Assembly (NCBI GenBank): GCA_027604705.1
Contig: JADHYV010000032.1
Coordinates: 1 to 64,000, forward strand
Length of the DNA: 64,000 nucleotides
Direction: 5' to 3'
DNA from: Allomyces arbusculus
Lineage: Eukaryota; Blastocladiomycota; Blastocladiomycetes; Blastocladiales; Blastocladiaceae
Shown: piece by piece, positions 34,930 through 46,910 of the stretch
Numbering within the stretch: the first letter of the stretch is position 1
Layout of the letters: each line of letters begins with the position of its first letter
Notes under the pieces: generated by a model
What the model saw: only the letters and a program-made list of their open reading frames with translations
Database searches by the model: none
What the model was told of the DNA's origin: nothing
Made by a program: the position numbers and the translations under genes

Positions 34930-36977
34930 TTACCGCCTGCGCCGGGACCGCCCACCATCCCGACCGCGGTCGCGATCCCGGTCCCGGTCTCCACGGTCAT
35001 TCTCGCCGCGGTCACCGCCACGGTCGCCGCCGCCGCTGCCGCGCCCACCCCGGTCGCGCGAGTCGCGGTCATCCCGCCGGGACCCGAGCCGCGCATCAAT
35101 CGACGACGACGACATGGACCGGTGCGGTTCATGATCAGGCTGCGGGCCCGTTTCACGCGGCGACAATGGACCGCTCGTGGGCGCCGTGCTTGTCGAATCT
35201 GGCGCCGTCAAACGGTGGAACAATCGGCTCGGGCCTGTCGTAAAGCGCTCGGCGAACGACGTGCCGGGCGACGTGATTTGCTGCGCCACTGGGGCATTGT
35301 CGGTGGTGACAGAGGGTGGGTGCTGGTCGAGGTCCATTTGGTGCGGCTCGTCGTGTTGCTGCTGCTGTTGCGGCGGCAGCGGCTGTTGTTGATCGGCCTG
35401 CTCGTGCGCAGACTGGTCGTGCTGCAACGGTTGATGGGCATGCTTGGGAGAGAGCATCTGCTGCGACAAGAGGGGGCCCGCTGGCACCACCGCGCTTGTG
35501 TGCGGCTCGGGCACGCGCTGAGCGTGGTCAAAAAAAGCCCTCGTCGGATTCGATTCGCGCATTGCGAACTCTGCGTGACGACCAGAACCATCCTCCAACC
35601 GCTCGCGCGAGCGCGAGCCCATCTCGTCGTGCGGACCCGACCCCATCCGCTTGAGTTCAGAGTGCCCCAATGGTGGCCCGTTGCGGTCCGATTTCCACGC
35701 AAGGCCAGGTGGAGCACCACGCGCGTCACTGCCACGACGATGGTCAACGTCGTCGCGACCAGGGGGTGCGGGGCCCAAGTCGTAGCGTCGCATCGGCGAC
35801 CGGCTGCGATCCGACTTTGCTGCAGGACCCGACATCGATACGCCGTTTGACGGCGGTGGGGGCGGGGGAGCGGAAGTGACCGGTGGCTGAGGCGCATCTT
35901 GAGCGAGCCCGAGATCTTTGAGCATGGCGTCGGACACGTCGAGCTGGATAAACGAGTAGGGTCGTCAGTTCATCGAGAACGCTTTCTAGGGCGAATCAAA
36001 CAGAAAAACGGACTCGGAGCAGCGTGTTGCCAAGGTAGAGCTGGTCGCGGTGCAGCCAAATGCGCCGCAGCACGTCCTCGGACAAGTAAATCATCGCCTC
36101 CCTACGTCGGAAATCGTTTGCTCAAATTCATCGTAAATCCTCGCCAGAATGAACACGAGCAACCACGTACCCCTTGTCGCGATAGTAGTAAGTCATGAGC
36201 GTGGGCCCAATCTTGCGCAGCACGGTCGTCACGTCCTGCTCGGTCGTCGGTGGAATCCCGACCACGCGGAGCTGCACGTTGCGGCTCGGCGCGGGCGCAG
36301 CGCTGGGGGGAGGTGGCGGCGGCAATGGCGGCATTGGGATAGCGGGCTCCTGCAACATCAAGATCAAGGGTGAGCCTCAGCAAGGGCCAAACTTCATCCA
36401 CAAGCTCATCATGAAGAGATACCTTGGCACCTTTGGCCTTCTTGCTGCCCTTTTGTGGAGCTGGTGGATGCTCGTCAGCCTTGCGCTTGCTCCCACCGGC
36501 CATCTCCTTGGCTCCGGCTGCCGTGATGGGCATCGGTCCACGCGGTGCCACAAGTTTGGACGGTACCGCAACGACTGGAGGAGGCGGCTTGATGACTGCA
36601 CCCTCCTCGGGCGCACTCTCCACTGCACTCGTGGCATCGTCACCATCATCTGCGGCCGCAGCGCCGAAATCCTTGAGCATGTTGCGCAACAGCGTCGCCG
36701 TCCCGTCGAGGAACGTGATCACGGCGCGTTCGCGCGGCGTGCACTTGGCGTGGTCGAGGGCGCGCGCGAGCCCACTTGCGCCAAGGTGGACCGACGTTGA
36801 CTTGCCGTCAGCGGTCATGTATTGCACGGCGAGTGCCGGGACTTGGTAAGTGCCATTTTGCTCGTCAAGCGAGAGCGTCAGCGTGACGTGCTTGGCCGTT
36901 GGCGAGGCCACGGGTGCCGGCTTGCTGCGGCCGCCACCGCCGCGGCCACGTCGCGAGCTGGATGGGGGCGGCGGCAT
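34930..36977 (-). CDS. RRM-domain RNA-binding protein with Arg/Asp/Gly-rich tail
   Basis: Exons 36977-36423, 36349-36171, 36101-36002 and 35943-34930 encode 615 residues. A divergent RRM is assembled across two introns: VQLRVVGIPPTTEQDVTTVL (beta1, helix 1), KIGPTLMTYYYRDKG (beta2), EAMIYLSEDVLRRIW (beta3, helix 2) and YLGNTLLRVRF (beta4). Upstream, about 190 residues include a second folded-looking stretch (ALDHAKCTPRERAVITFLDG) and a basic segment (KKAKGAK). The tail is Gln/Pro-rich, then Ser/Arg (SDRSRSPMRRY) and finally RDRGGRGSGGGDRGGDRG, typical of nuclear RNA-processing proteins. Specific function is unknown. The last intron could use GTCCGT or GTTTGA as donor; GTTTGA keeps the fourth beta strand. 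The 3' end is also uncertain, since GTAAGC overlaps the stop. Confidence 0.68.
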
Positions 36978-39145
36978 GGTCGAGCGTGTGCTGGTGGTCT
37001 TAGTGTCGGATGCTGGGTCGTGGTGCCGGCAAACGTGATCCGTGTGGCACGGCCAGGTTGGATCGAGCACGAGCAGAGGCAACATGGGCGCTTCCAAGGT
37101 GAACATGTTGCACCAAATCATTCATTGTGCGTGTCTGACGTGGACCTCCATCACATGGAGATTCGCGCGCAACAGCACCAGCGCGATGCAACCGCGGAGG
37201 GCTCAAGCTTGGACAGGCCATCTGAAGTCCGCATGGAAAGACTCAAAGTATATCAAATTGTGATGAGCCCGATTAGCTACACAGCAAGTCAAGGCTAACA
37301 TGCGCGCCAAGCTAGGACACCTGTGACAATGCCATGGCCTGGGCTCATGATGGTGCTGATGTTACCCCATCGAACACATCCAGATTCAGTCGATGAAGTG
37401 GAGCACGTTGAAGGCCCTGTTGTGCACCAAATACGCGGTTGCGTGGGATCCCGCTGAGCAGCAACTGTCGTGTGTTTGTTGCTTGATCATGAAGAAATAG
37501 ACCAGATGCAAATCCTTGGGTTTGTCACTTGTTGTTTTCATTGCATGTTTGCTGGTATTGCTTTGTTCGAATCGAGATGCTTATGCCTCTGGCCAGGGCC
37601 AGTTCTCTCCACTTCTTCTGTTATGCACGTTTGTCTGTCAGGGAGGGGGGGGGAGGGGGGGAGGAGGGGGGGAGGGTGCTCTCAAATAGTCAAGTAATGA
37701 ATGGAACTGTCAGCATCTTTCTTGCGCACTCTCAAGCTCCAGTTCTCAGGCCATTCGCGTCAAGCGCGTGTCGCATCCAGCACGAGAGAGAGTAATTATA
37801 CGCTCGCGTCGATCATTGATGCGCTCGCACTCACAAACGGACCAACGTCGCGTTCCAACTGTGCGTATTGTGGCTGCTGCTTAATTGGGTGCTGATTCGC
37901 GGAAAGACATGATTAGCGCGGCAGTCGACAGGGTTGGCCAGGCCTGGCACAGTCAGGTAACGCCGCTGCTGCTGCATGTGCGTGACAGCCACAGCTTTTG
38001 CCTTTTCCATGAAATCTGGCGTCTTTTGTTGCTTTTGGCCCAAGCTGCTCTGTTCTGGCCTGCACCACCCATGAAGACTTTGAGCGCACACGCTGCTGGT
38101 GCGTCACTGCGTGCAATGTACGTGGCATTGTCTGCCAAAATGCAAGACGAACACCGAGACAATGGAGTGATCTGTGATGTGCATTTTTGAGTATCGATAT
38201 GGTGATTGACTTAACTGCTCATGTCATGCTGTCAAGCATACCAGTTTGCCTTTCACCTGCATCAACAAAACCCGTACTCCAGCATGTACGCTCTCCACCC
38301 GCTAAAGGATGAGCGCGTGAGCCCATCAGTGAAATGATACCGTTCATGGCTTGACCATTACATTCGAGCGGACGATCATCTGGATCGTGCGCTTCTTGCT
38401 CCAAGATTTCGTCCTCATCACATGGTGAAATTTACCACGTTGGTCCCGTCGCTTGATTCTGCCGCGTAAGAGTCCAGGAGCACATAATCTGCCTTCTCGA
38501 CCTTTCACCAGACGCGCTCATTGACCGTGTCTGTCATCATTCTATTGCATGGCCAAGATGCATCTCAGATTAATTATGCCAACGTGTCAGCCATGTTTCT
38601 TACTTTTCCACCTCTTTTGTTGACTTTCGACCAACTTCACTTGGGGCATTTTGCTTTCGCTCAGAACATTCCTGAGCTGTCACTGCAAGATCCTGAAGCC
38701 GGCAAGTTGCATGTACTTTTTCGTGCCCGCACAACCAATCCGTTGCTGCACGAGTCCTCGGCGCGAAATCATTCACGCGGCCACCCCTACACTGATGGTT
38801 CGCTGTTCGATAGATATTTGATCAGTCCAGCACTCCTGAGAGGAAGGAAGCGTGATGGATGTGGCAGAGCGGTGACTTGGACTTTCAAACGCTGATTTCG
38901 GTTGCCAAAAGGACCCGACCCCGCCCGCGACGCGTCGCGGAGGGCGTCGGATGGCTTTCATTTGCTTCCACTCCCGCTCTGATCAACTCTGCGCGACGAC
39001 CTTATCGCCGCGGCTGCCTCCTCGACTGTCCTCTCACCAACGCACTGCCACTTCCCGCACGGAGCTCGCAACACGCGCCATCATCTTCTCCACCCCTCCA
39101 AGCTCAAGTGTGCCCGCCCAGCCCAGCCCCGTCAAGACCGCGACC
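36978..39145. other. Large A+T-richer intergenic region
   Basis: 2.2 kb between divergent genes. Base composition is close to even and no frame is recognisable. A G-rich stretch with GGGGGGA repeats lies at 37640-37675. The segment 38900-39145 just before the ligase start is GC-rich again and probably its promoter and leader. Confidence 0.45.
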
Positions 39146-40384
39146 ATGGACCACGCGGACCCGCCCACTTGCGACGACGAGTACACGCACTTCTTTGCGT
39201 CGGAGCCCGCACCCGCGCACCTCTCTGCCGTCGCCAAGCAAGTCGAGGCCTTTGTCACGCACCAGCGCGCGGTCGGGCGGCGCACCGTGCTCGTCACGGT
39301 CCGTCCACTACTCTCCCCGCCCGCTTGGCGCCAAGACCCGGAACTGATCCCATGATCTAGTCGGGCGGCACGACGGTCCCGCTCGAAGCCAACACGGTCC
39401 GCTTCCTCGACAATTTTTCCGCGGGTACGCGCGGCGCGACCTCGGCCGAGCATTTTCTCGAGGCCGGGTACGCCGTGCTGTTTCTCCACCGGCAGTATTC
39501 GCTGCGTCCGTTCTCGAGGCACTACACGCACACGAAAGACTCGATTTTCGGTGTGCTCGAGGCAACCGCCGATGGACAGGTGCAGGGTACGCAAGTCCCC
39601 ATTCTGCCATCTCGCTCGCTTTGGCTCATGTTTGCGATGCGACTCCGTCCACAGTGAATGCCGAGCACGCGACGTTTGCGCACGCGGTCCTGACCAAGCA
39701 CCATGCGGCCATGGCGCGGAAGGCGTTGCTGCAGATCGAGTTCACAACGGTCGTCGAGTACTTGTACTTGCTGCAAGCGATCGCGACGCGCATGGCGGCC
39801 TCGCTCGGCGCCAACGCCATCTACTACTTGGCCGCGGCCGTTTCGGACTTCTACCTGCCGCGCGCACGGCTCGCGGAACACAAGATCCAGTCGGCCGGGG
39901 CCAAGGGCCTCGATGTCCGGCTCGACCCGGTGCCCAAGTTCCTGGTCCCGCTCGTGCGCGACTGGGCAGCGGACGGCTTTGTCGTGTCGTTTAAGGTACG
40001 CGCCTGGCCGTGCGCGAGAAAAGGTCGGACGCGCACTTACCGATGTAAACGCACGTGTAGCTCGAGACCGACCCGGCCTTACTCGACGGTAAGTCGCGCG
40101 CGGCACTGGCGCGGTACGGCCACCAGCTGGTGATTGCCAACCAGCTGAGCACGCGCAAGCGTGTCGTCTACCTGGTCGGACACGGCGGGGACGCTGTGCA
40201 TGACCGTGCCGAGAATGCGGCCCGCGCCGACTCGGCGCCGTTCCGCGCGCTGCATTTGCCCGCGGACCTCGAGGCGCAAGGGGTCGATATCGAGAGTTTG
40301 ATGGTCCCGGAACTGGTGCGCATGCATGACGCGTGGATCGCGACGGCGGCGGCGGCCAAGGCGGCGGATGGCGAGGTGGAGTGA
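39146..40384 (+). CDS. CAB2: Phosphopantothenate-cysteine ligase (Cab2/PPCS)
   Basis: Exons 39146-39298, 39361-39586, 39655-39995 and 40061-40384 encode 347 residues (yeast Cab2 365). Splicing restores the nucleotide-binding [12 protein letters not shown], then [20 protein letters not shown], and [15 protein letters not shown], the eukaryotic ligase signature. The C-terminal half carries [20 protein letters not shown] and [14 protein letters not shown]. The enzyme joins 4'-phosphopantothenate to cysteine in the second step of coenzyme A synthesis; the eukaryotic form uses ATP rather than CTP. The first intron has the donor GTCCGT, seen elsewhere in this window. No targeting signal is visible, so it is probably cytosolic. 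Confidence 0.95.
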
Positions 40385-40583
40385 GTGATGGACGGAAGAG
40401 GGGAGGAAGGAAGGAGGGCGGGTATTTGTGTCGTTGTTGCGCTGGATCCGTATCTATCTAGATTGAATATGTTCGACTGCTAGAGAAAGATTCCCTGTCG
40501 CGCTCATCGTGGCCCAGCGTCATTTCCCAAAAACCCATGTGTTTTTCCCATCCACAAACGTTTGCTCGCGGACCCGGACCCGC

Positions 40584-41991
40584 TCAAATCTGGATCCGCC
40601 CGTATCCGCGCCACTTGGCGCGCGCCCACTCGATCCCGTCGACAATCGCGTCAATGTGCGGGATCGCCTCAAGGCCCTGCATGTGCTTGCGGAACCGGTT
40701 GTCGAGGTACCGGCACACAACATAGACGATGAGACCTGACAGCAGTCTAAGGTGGAGGAGGGTGAGCCTCGATCGAGCATCTCCGGAGAGTCAAGGCACA
40801 AATGGGACGTACATCCACCCAATCACGGCGCCGGCGCCGGCGCCCTGCGCGGTCATGTCGCACCCGGCGCGCGACGGCCACTCGAAAACGGTGCGCCCAC
40901 ACGTCGCATGGCCCTCGACGACGCGGACTGTGCCGGGCTAGGTGTCAGGGAAACGATAAATCAGTTCCGGCGCGGAAGAAATCCAGTCGTGCTGGAGAAA
41001 CAGCGTACGTTGTCGCTGGAACACGGGAACCGCACAATCGTCGTTCGTGGTACGCCGTCGGCGCACGTCTCGCCGTCGTGGTAGGTTAGCGTCAACACCC
41101 CTATGCCAGCAGACCCAAACGTCAGCAACTTCTACTACTTCCACCCTGAAATGGAGCCAAAGACGACGACTTACCCTCGTCCACACTCAACTCGCCATTG
41201 CTCCCCAAACTGCGAAACTCGATCGGCTGGCCCGGCGGCGTATCCTTGGCGCGCGCACAGATCGCGGCCCCGTGCGGGCACCCCTTCCCACCCAGCTCCT
41301 CCTGCGCGTCCACGAGCGCGCCGCACGTATTCAACCAAAACGTATCGAGCTCCGTCTCAACGCGGTAATTGATCGGCGCGCGCAATTTCGCCAGCGAGTA
41401 CTGCGCGCCCAACGTACACCCGGGCGCGGCCGGCACCGTCGGTGCGCCCGCAGCCCGCGGACACGCGTGCGGCGAGACAATGGCAAACTGGTACCGGCAG
41501 TACTCTTGCTCGAACGTGAACGCCGGCCGGCCCACATCCTTGACCCCAAACGCGGCCAAGTCGGCGACTTTCGTCCCGTTATTGAACGTGTCGCAGATCG
41601 CCGAGAGCTCAAACGCCATTGGGTCAGCGCGGCCGGGACACGTCACGTTAATGGGTGCGGTCATCGTGTAGGTGACGGCGTGCGGGTCGCGCGGGATCCG
41701 CGGTTCCGCGAGGCGTGCCGTCGACACGTCGCCAATGTTGCGCCACCAGGTCGCGTCGTCGCGGTGCGTCATACACGCGCCGGCGGTCGACCCGCAGTGG
41801 GTCGTGTCGACTAGCGGGCCGCACAGGTTGTAGTAGAACTGGTTTTGCGAGTCGCGTGCGGGCGAGAAGTAGTCGACGGGCGTGCGACGCAGCGGGGTCA
41901 GGTCGACGACGCGGCCGTCGGCGAGAGACAGGCGGCATGCGTCGGCGGGGGCCGAGGCGCCAGGGTTCATGCCGGGCCATTCGACGTCCAT
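40584..41991 (-). CDS. MRH-domain type I membrane receptor (mannose-6-phosphate receptor / Mrl1-like)
   Basis: Exons 41991-41175, 41100-41009, 40937-40813 and 40746-40584 encode at least 398 residues. Two Cys-rich lectin-like repeats are visible: the first with YYNLCGPLV, CMTHRDDATWW and CRYQFAIVSPHAC; the second with WLNTCGALVD, VLTLTYHDGETCADG, IVRFPC and TCGRTVFEWPSRAGC. A membrane span follows (AVIGWILLSGLIVYVVCRYL), created by the last splice, and then a 42-residue cytoplasmic tail with HMQGLEAIPHIDAIVDGIEW, resembling the tail of the cation-dependent mannose-6-phosphate receptor. It probably sorts vacuolar hydrolases between Golgi and endosomes. The annotated start lacks a signal peptide, which such a receptor needs, so a 5' exon in 42.0-42.6 kb is missing from this model. 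A lone frame change near 41000 is explained by a 71-bp intron. Confidence 0.8.
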
Positions 41992-42638
41992 GGTGATGGG
42001 GTTAATAGGCGAGGAACTGGTCGACGGGGGTGGCGGGGTCGACGGGCGGATCGACGCGTGCAGCACGGGCAGTTTGCAGCAAGTTGTGGTGCGAGATTGA
42101 GCGCTGTTAATGCCTGATGTTGTTGCGTTCTCGCAGCCAACGGACCGCTGACGACAGAGTGATAGTGGCTACCAGCTAATGCCAGCTTGCCAAGAGCTGG
42201 GAAAAGTGGATGTAGGAGCAGCCCTGGAAACCAAACGCGATGACCGACGCGTTGGCCACCCCCGCACCAACACCAGCAACATCACACAAGAGCGAGCGAC
42301 AAATGATCCACTGTGTTCATGCACTGAGATTATTTACAACGGGCGACGCGCGAATTGCTCCACGGTCCTCTCAATCCACTCTGTACACCATCCGCGCGTC
42401 GGCCAAGCGTGCGCGCGCGTCCGTACACGCAGGAGGCGCAGGGTATGCTCGCACGAACTGACACCAACGCGACGACGACACGACACTTGGCGCAGGGGGC
42501 CCGGATCCGGCTCCTTGAACGACGGGCCCGCCTTGTTACTTACTTGATCATGAGCGGCGCGTCGCGCAACTGAATCTTGGGGCCACAGCGGGCCTGCGCG
42601 CTTCGCCGCGCCTCATCCTCGGCAACCTTGGACGCGAT
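41992..42638. other. Upstream region of the MRH receptor
   Basis: 0.65 kb that should hold the first exon and signal peptide of the receptor. The receptor frame is open to about 42110 but contains no ATG or hydrophobic stretch; no convincing exon was found. Confidence 0.35.
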
Positions 42639-43154
42639 TTACCAAAACTTGCCGCCACTAAACGAGACCTGCGACATTTGGAAACTCGCGGGCTCGCCGG
42701 GCGATCCGAGCGCGGCAGGCGTCGTCTTGGTGCGCCTGCGCGTCTTGCCCGTCGCGGCGGTCGTGGCTGTCGTCGTCGTCGTCGTCGTAGTGGGGGTGCT
42801 CGACTCGGATCCGACTGGCGCGAATCCAACCTGCGTGCGCACGGGCGGGAGCACGACGGCCGACGACGCCGGTGCCGCCGCCCTTGCCGTCGTAGCCGAG
42901 TTGACGGAGGCGGACGTGGGCGAAAGCGACATGAGCAACGAGCTGGGCGGCGAGGCAAAGAGCGCGGCGGTCGGGGAAGTCGGCATGCTGCCAAAGAGCG
43001 AAAAGGACGAGGCTGGCAGCGATGCGCCTGTCGCGAGCGAGTGCCGGCGCTCGCGCGCGGTGAAGGACAATTCAAGCACGGGCGAGAGTGGCGGAGTGGC
43101 CATGGTTGGGTAGAGGTCGGTGCGGGGGAGCGTGCTGGCTGGAGAGCTCGTCAT
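42639..43154 (-). CDS. Small Ser/Thr/Ala-rich protein of unknown function
   Basis: Single exon of 171 residues with an ATG about 105 bp downstream of a TATA box. The composition is dominated by Ser, Thr, Ala and Pro; a Thr run comes from a GAC/GTC-type repeat near 42770-42800. Short motifs such as TPPLSPVLELSFTARERRHS and MPTSPTAALFASP suggest multiple proline-directed phosphorylation sites, and the C-terminus reads SFQMSQVSFSGGKFW. No domain or family is recognised. A GTAAAT overlapping the stop codon leaves open a short extra 3' exon. Confidence 0.55.
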   Translation of the reverse strand: MTSSPASTLPRTDLYPTMATPPLSPVLELSFTARERRHSLATGASLPASSFSLFGSMPTSPTAALFASPPSSLLMSLSPTSASVNSATTARAAAPASSAVVLPPVRTQVGFAPVGSESSTPTTTTTTTTATTAATGKTRRRTKTTPAALGSPGEPASFQMSQVSFSGGKFW

Positions 43155-43969
43155 GGTGGATTGGTTGAGGAGCGGAATTAAATTTGGTACAGCGCGGGGA
43201 GCGGGATGGGTGGTTGGAAAAGGCGGGAGAGAGGGGGGCGCGCGGCACGACCGGGATTATATAGGGGCCGGAGCGGCATCGATATTACGCGGGCGTTACG
43301 GGCGCGGCCCCGCGGGGAAGGTGCAGATGGATCATCGCGTCGATGCGACAGTTGCAGGGTTGCACGGACGGATGCGACGGGTCCTTCGCAGCAGCGCCCT
43401 CTCGCTGCGCGTCGTTCCTTCGCGCGTTCTGTCGTCATGGATGAGTGGAGGAGGCTGAGCCGCGCTGAGCAACGTTGGCTGGTTCATTCCACGAGACCGC
43501 CGACCGGCTGACGGGGCCGTTCATGTGGTGCAGTCGCTGAAAACGAGCGGTCATGAGGGACCGGCACATCAGCTGAGGTTGTGAGAGCGTGCGCGCGCGT
43601 GTGGGGGTGCGACGCTTGGCGGCAAAACACGCCAGGCAGGAGACGCGGTGTTGGCGCCTGAGACAGGTCTGGCACGATCTGCACGTGCCAATGATCTGCT
43701 GCCTGCGCGCCTGCATCTTTCCCCTCCCTGTCGCAACTCGCAACCGAGTCATCTTTTGAGCTTGCCACCACGCAACTCCGACGCGTCGCTTACCACGTCG
43801 TTCAAAGTCAATCACCACCACCACCACCACCGCTACGAGCGAGTACTGCTGCCGCGACCGGCTGCAACCCCGAAGCCCGATCGAGTCCTTGACGTCGCTG
43901 CTCTCCCCAACGCAGCCGATCCGCCGACATCGCAACCGCCCCGACCCGACGCGTCCATTTATCCCCGCC
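43155..43969. other. Divergent region (Ser/Thr-rich gene / Rbx1)
   Basis: 0.8 kb shared upstream region. A CAC repeat lies at 43813-43831. Apart from the TATA box, nothing further is supportable. Confidence 0.45.
43257..43263 (-). promoter_or_regulatory. TATA box of the Ser/Thr-rich gene
   Basis: The minus strand reads TATATAA 103 bp upstream of the ATG, flanked by GC-rich DNA. The position fits a core promoter with a short leader. Confidence 0.45.
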
Positions 43970-44477
<508 letters not shown>

Positions 44478-44893
44478 AAACGGCGGCGGCAGGCGCGGAA
44501 CGGTGCCGGCGCGCGTTGGGTCGGCGGAAGAAGAGGAGGTCTGGGTTTCTTTTCGTCTGTACAGTTGCTCTTTGATTTGGATCGGCTCTTGGTTGTTCTT
44601 GGTTTGCCCTGCTCGAGTACATTTCCGTTGGTGGACCGTTTGTAGAGCGGTGGGATCCGATGAGACCAGCTTGCAGCGCGGATCCTCAGTGCTCGTTATG
44701 TGGGTCGAGCACGCCGTGAATCACGTAGCGTTGCTGCTGCTGCTGAAGCGGGCGCGCGTCGACGCGACCCCAAAACAAATGAACCAAAACAAATCGGGTG
44801 TATTTATCGCCACCAACCTACCAACCAACCAACTGCTCTTCATTTCGGGCGGACGCACGTCTCCGCCGCCGCACCGAGACCTTTGTCGCCGAC
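44478..44893. other. Convergent 3' region (Rbx1 / proteasome beta5)
   Basis: 0.42 kb tail-to-tail spacer. No gene seen. Confidence 0.5.
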
Positions 44894-45816
44894 TTAGACG
44901 AGCGACGGCTTGGGCTGGCCCATAAACTTGTAGTAGAGGTCCGACACGTCGGTCGAGGAGATCTTCTCCCAGCCGTCGGGCCCGACATGGTAGAGGTTGT
45001 TCACACCGCCCGACGCGCCGTCGCGGAACGTGGCGTGCACGATCGCGCGCTGCCCGAGCGCCAGCGCTTCCTCGCGCGTCATGTCCCACTTGTACTCGCT
45101 GTCGAGAATACCTGCGATCGGGTCGAAGGCAAACACGTCAGCAGAAATCAGATTGAGCACCGAAAATGGCCAAACCACGTACCGTAGGCAAACGTCGACC
45201 CGGACCCGACCGAGAACAGGTTCGACGAAAGCCGCTGGCCGTCCGAGTCCACGTAAAACAGCTGCGGCCCCGTCTTATCCCAGCCCGTGACCATAGTCCC
45301 CATCGACAGGCCCATGCCCTTGTACCCATAGACCATGTTGGCCAGCAGCTTGGACGCAGCCGCGACCGAAATCCGCTCCTTGTTGCGCAACTCGTGCAGC
45401 CGGCACCGGCGGCCCAGTTCGCGCTGCCAGTACTGGCAGTCGGCGGCGCCGCCCGCCATGGTCCCGAGCAGGTACGGGTTGATCTCAATCACTTTCTTGA
45501 CCGACTGCGAGGCAATGTAGTTGCCCGCCGACGCGCGCGAGTCGACCGACACGACAAGCCCGCCTTGGTACTTGAACGCCAACGTCGTCGTGCCGTGCAC
45601 CATTTGCACTTGGTGCGCACCCGCATCCTTGGAGGACATGGTCGTCGTCGCGAGCGAAAAGGCCGCGGGATCGCGCACGGGCGCCATGGCGAAACGCGGC
45701 ATGGCCAGGTGGCCTGGCGCGGCGGCAGAGGTGTCGTCGAGACCGGTAAAGTCGTTGTCGTGCACGGCGTGCAGGGATGGCGGGTTCAGGAACGACAAGT
45801 CGAGCTTGGTGGCCAT
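44894..45816 (-). CDS. PRE2: 20S proteasome subunit beta type-5 (Pre2)
   Basis: Exons 45816-45183 and 45111-44894 encode 283 residues. A 75-residue propeptide ends in QMVHG, and autocleavage exposes Thr76 of [14 protein letters not shown] as the active-site nucleophile. Also present: [20 protein letters not shown] (with the catalytic Asp/Lys pair), [20 protein letters not shown], and [16 protein letters not shown]. The splice restores [16 protein letters not shown]. Beta5 carries the chymotrypsin-like activity of the proteasome core. The gene is divergent from tRNA-Val, which begins 213 bp upstream of the ATG. Confidence 0.97.
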
Positions 45817-46028
45817 GGTTGCAGGGTGTTGGTGCTCGTGATCGTGTCGTGCGTGCGGGGGAGTGCGGTGTGTGTGGACAAGACCGGCGTCGTGGGGATG
45901 GTTAGGGCCGTGATCGCAGTTGTGGTGAAGCGCGACTTGGTTCGCGATGACGACGTGCCGCGTTGGCACGTGAGCGCGGCAAGAACGTGGGCGTTGCAAT
46001 CAAATTCAATGGTTGGAGCTGGCACGCC

Positions 46029-46103
46029 GTCAACATGGTGTAGTTTGGTTATCACATCTGTCTCACACACAGAAGGTCCGCAGTTCGAGTCTGCGTGTTG
46101 ACA
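46029..46103 (+). tRNA. tRNA-Val, anticodon CAC
   Basis: A 75-nt cloverleaf without intron. The acceptor stem GTCAACA/TGTTGAC pairs perfectly over 7 bp, with discriminator A. The D arm GTGTAGTTTGGTTATCAC is typical of eukaryotic tRNA-Val. The anticodon stem TCTGT/ACAGA encloses loop CTCACAC, giving anticodon CAC (reads GTG). The T arm CGCAG TTCGAGT CTGCG also serves as B box, and the D arm as A box, for RNA polymerase III. A run of five T lies about 70 nt downstream. CCA is not encoded. Confidence 0.95.
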
Positions 46104-46412
46104 AATGATCATCGTCCGATTTGGAGATTTGCACATGACTCGACACCACGTCAAGCTTGCAGATCGGCTTTTTGTTTGTTCTCTGTCCTGTTTTTGTCGG
46201 TGCGGTTAATCGCTCGAGGCTGATTCCTCAGTGCCTGGAATCAGGATAAGGCGCCGACGTCATTACGCGTTTTGAACCATCTTTTTGCCCTCCAGTACGC
46301 GTCTGCCGGTCTTAGCCTGAGAACGCCGCGTCTTTCTGGCGGCGAGAGTGGAACTCGAGCACAGATTTGCTGTCCTGCTGAGGATTCGTAGTTGACGACC
46401 ACAAATGGCATG
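46104..46412. other. Spacer between tRNA-Val and Dph4
   Basis: 0.31 kb with no gene seen. Confidence 0.5.
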
Positions 46413-46910
46413 CTACGCGTTTTCATCCACAGTATAATACACGATCCGACACCGCAACGTGCACCCCGAGCACTGCACGACCGAGACCCCCTGGTCGAGG
46501 TCCTCCACCGTCACGCTAAACTCTCCACCGCATCGGCACGCATGTGTCCACGAACTCGGATCCTCATCGTCGTTGTCCTCATCCACACCCGGCGCGTAAT
46601 GTGGGACCATATCGTCGAGATCCACGGTAAAGTGCGGTTCCCTCGACGCCTGGTAGGCCGCGAGCCATTTGTCGTACGCGGAGCGTAAGCCCGCGTCGCT
46701 CAGGATCCGATAGGCCTCAGCCGCGGCCATGAACGCGTCGGGTGGGGCGGACGAGGTGGAGGTCGACTTGTCTGGGTGCAGGGCAAGGGCGGCACGGCGG
46801 TACGAGGCGCGGATTGCGGTGGCATCGGTAGTTGCGGGGTCCAGGTCGAGCAGCTGGTAGAGGTCCGGGCGCGGGTGCTCAGGGAGCACGGCGGAGTTGC
46901 TGGCGGTCAT
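46413..46910 (-). CDS. DPH4: Diphthamide biosynthesis protein Dph4 (J-domain plus CSL zinc finger)
   Basis: Intronless, 165 residues. The N-terminal J domain has DLYQLLDLDP, ASYRRAALALHPDKS with the HPD motif at residues 45-47, and AYRILSDAGLRSAYDKWL. The C-terminal CSL zinc finger has CRCGGEFSV and VQCSGCTLRCRIVY, providing the CxC and CxxC pairs. This two-domain layout is specific to Dph4/Jjj3 (DNAJC24), an iron-binding electron carrier proposed to support the Dph1-Dph2 radical enzyme in the first step of diphthamide synthesis on elongation factor 2, as well as an Hsp70 co-chaperone. The length matches yeast Jjj3 (172). Confidence 0.94.
   Translation of the reverse strand: MTASNSAVLPEHPRPDLYQLLDLDPATTDATAIRASYRRAALALHPDKSTSTSSAPPDAFMAAAEAYRILSDAGLRSAYDKWLAAYQASREPHFTVDLDDMVPHYAPGVDEDNDDEDPSSWTHACRCGGEFSVTVEDLDQGVSVVQCSGCTLRCRIVYYTVDENA

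Noticed and set aside
36978-39145. Degenerate transposon in the A+T-rich spacer
   Set aside because: I found no terminal repeats, target-site duplication or transposase or reverse-transcriptase motif on either strand.
40938-41008. Apparent frameshift in the second MRH repeat
   Set aside because: A 71-bp intron (GTACGC to CACCTAG) removes it and restores the Cys spacing, so the gene is intact.
44700-45089. Additional small genes overlapping Rbx1 and PRE2
   Set aside because: Antisense frames only; the sense exons explain the conservation.
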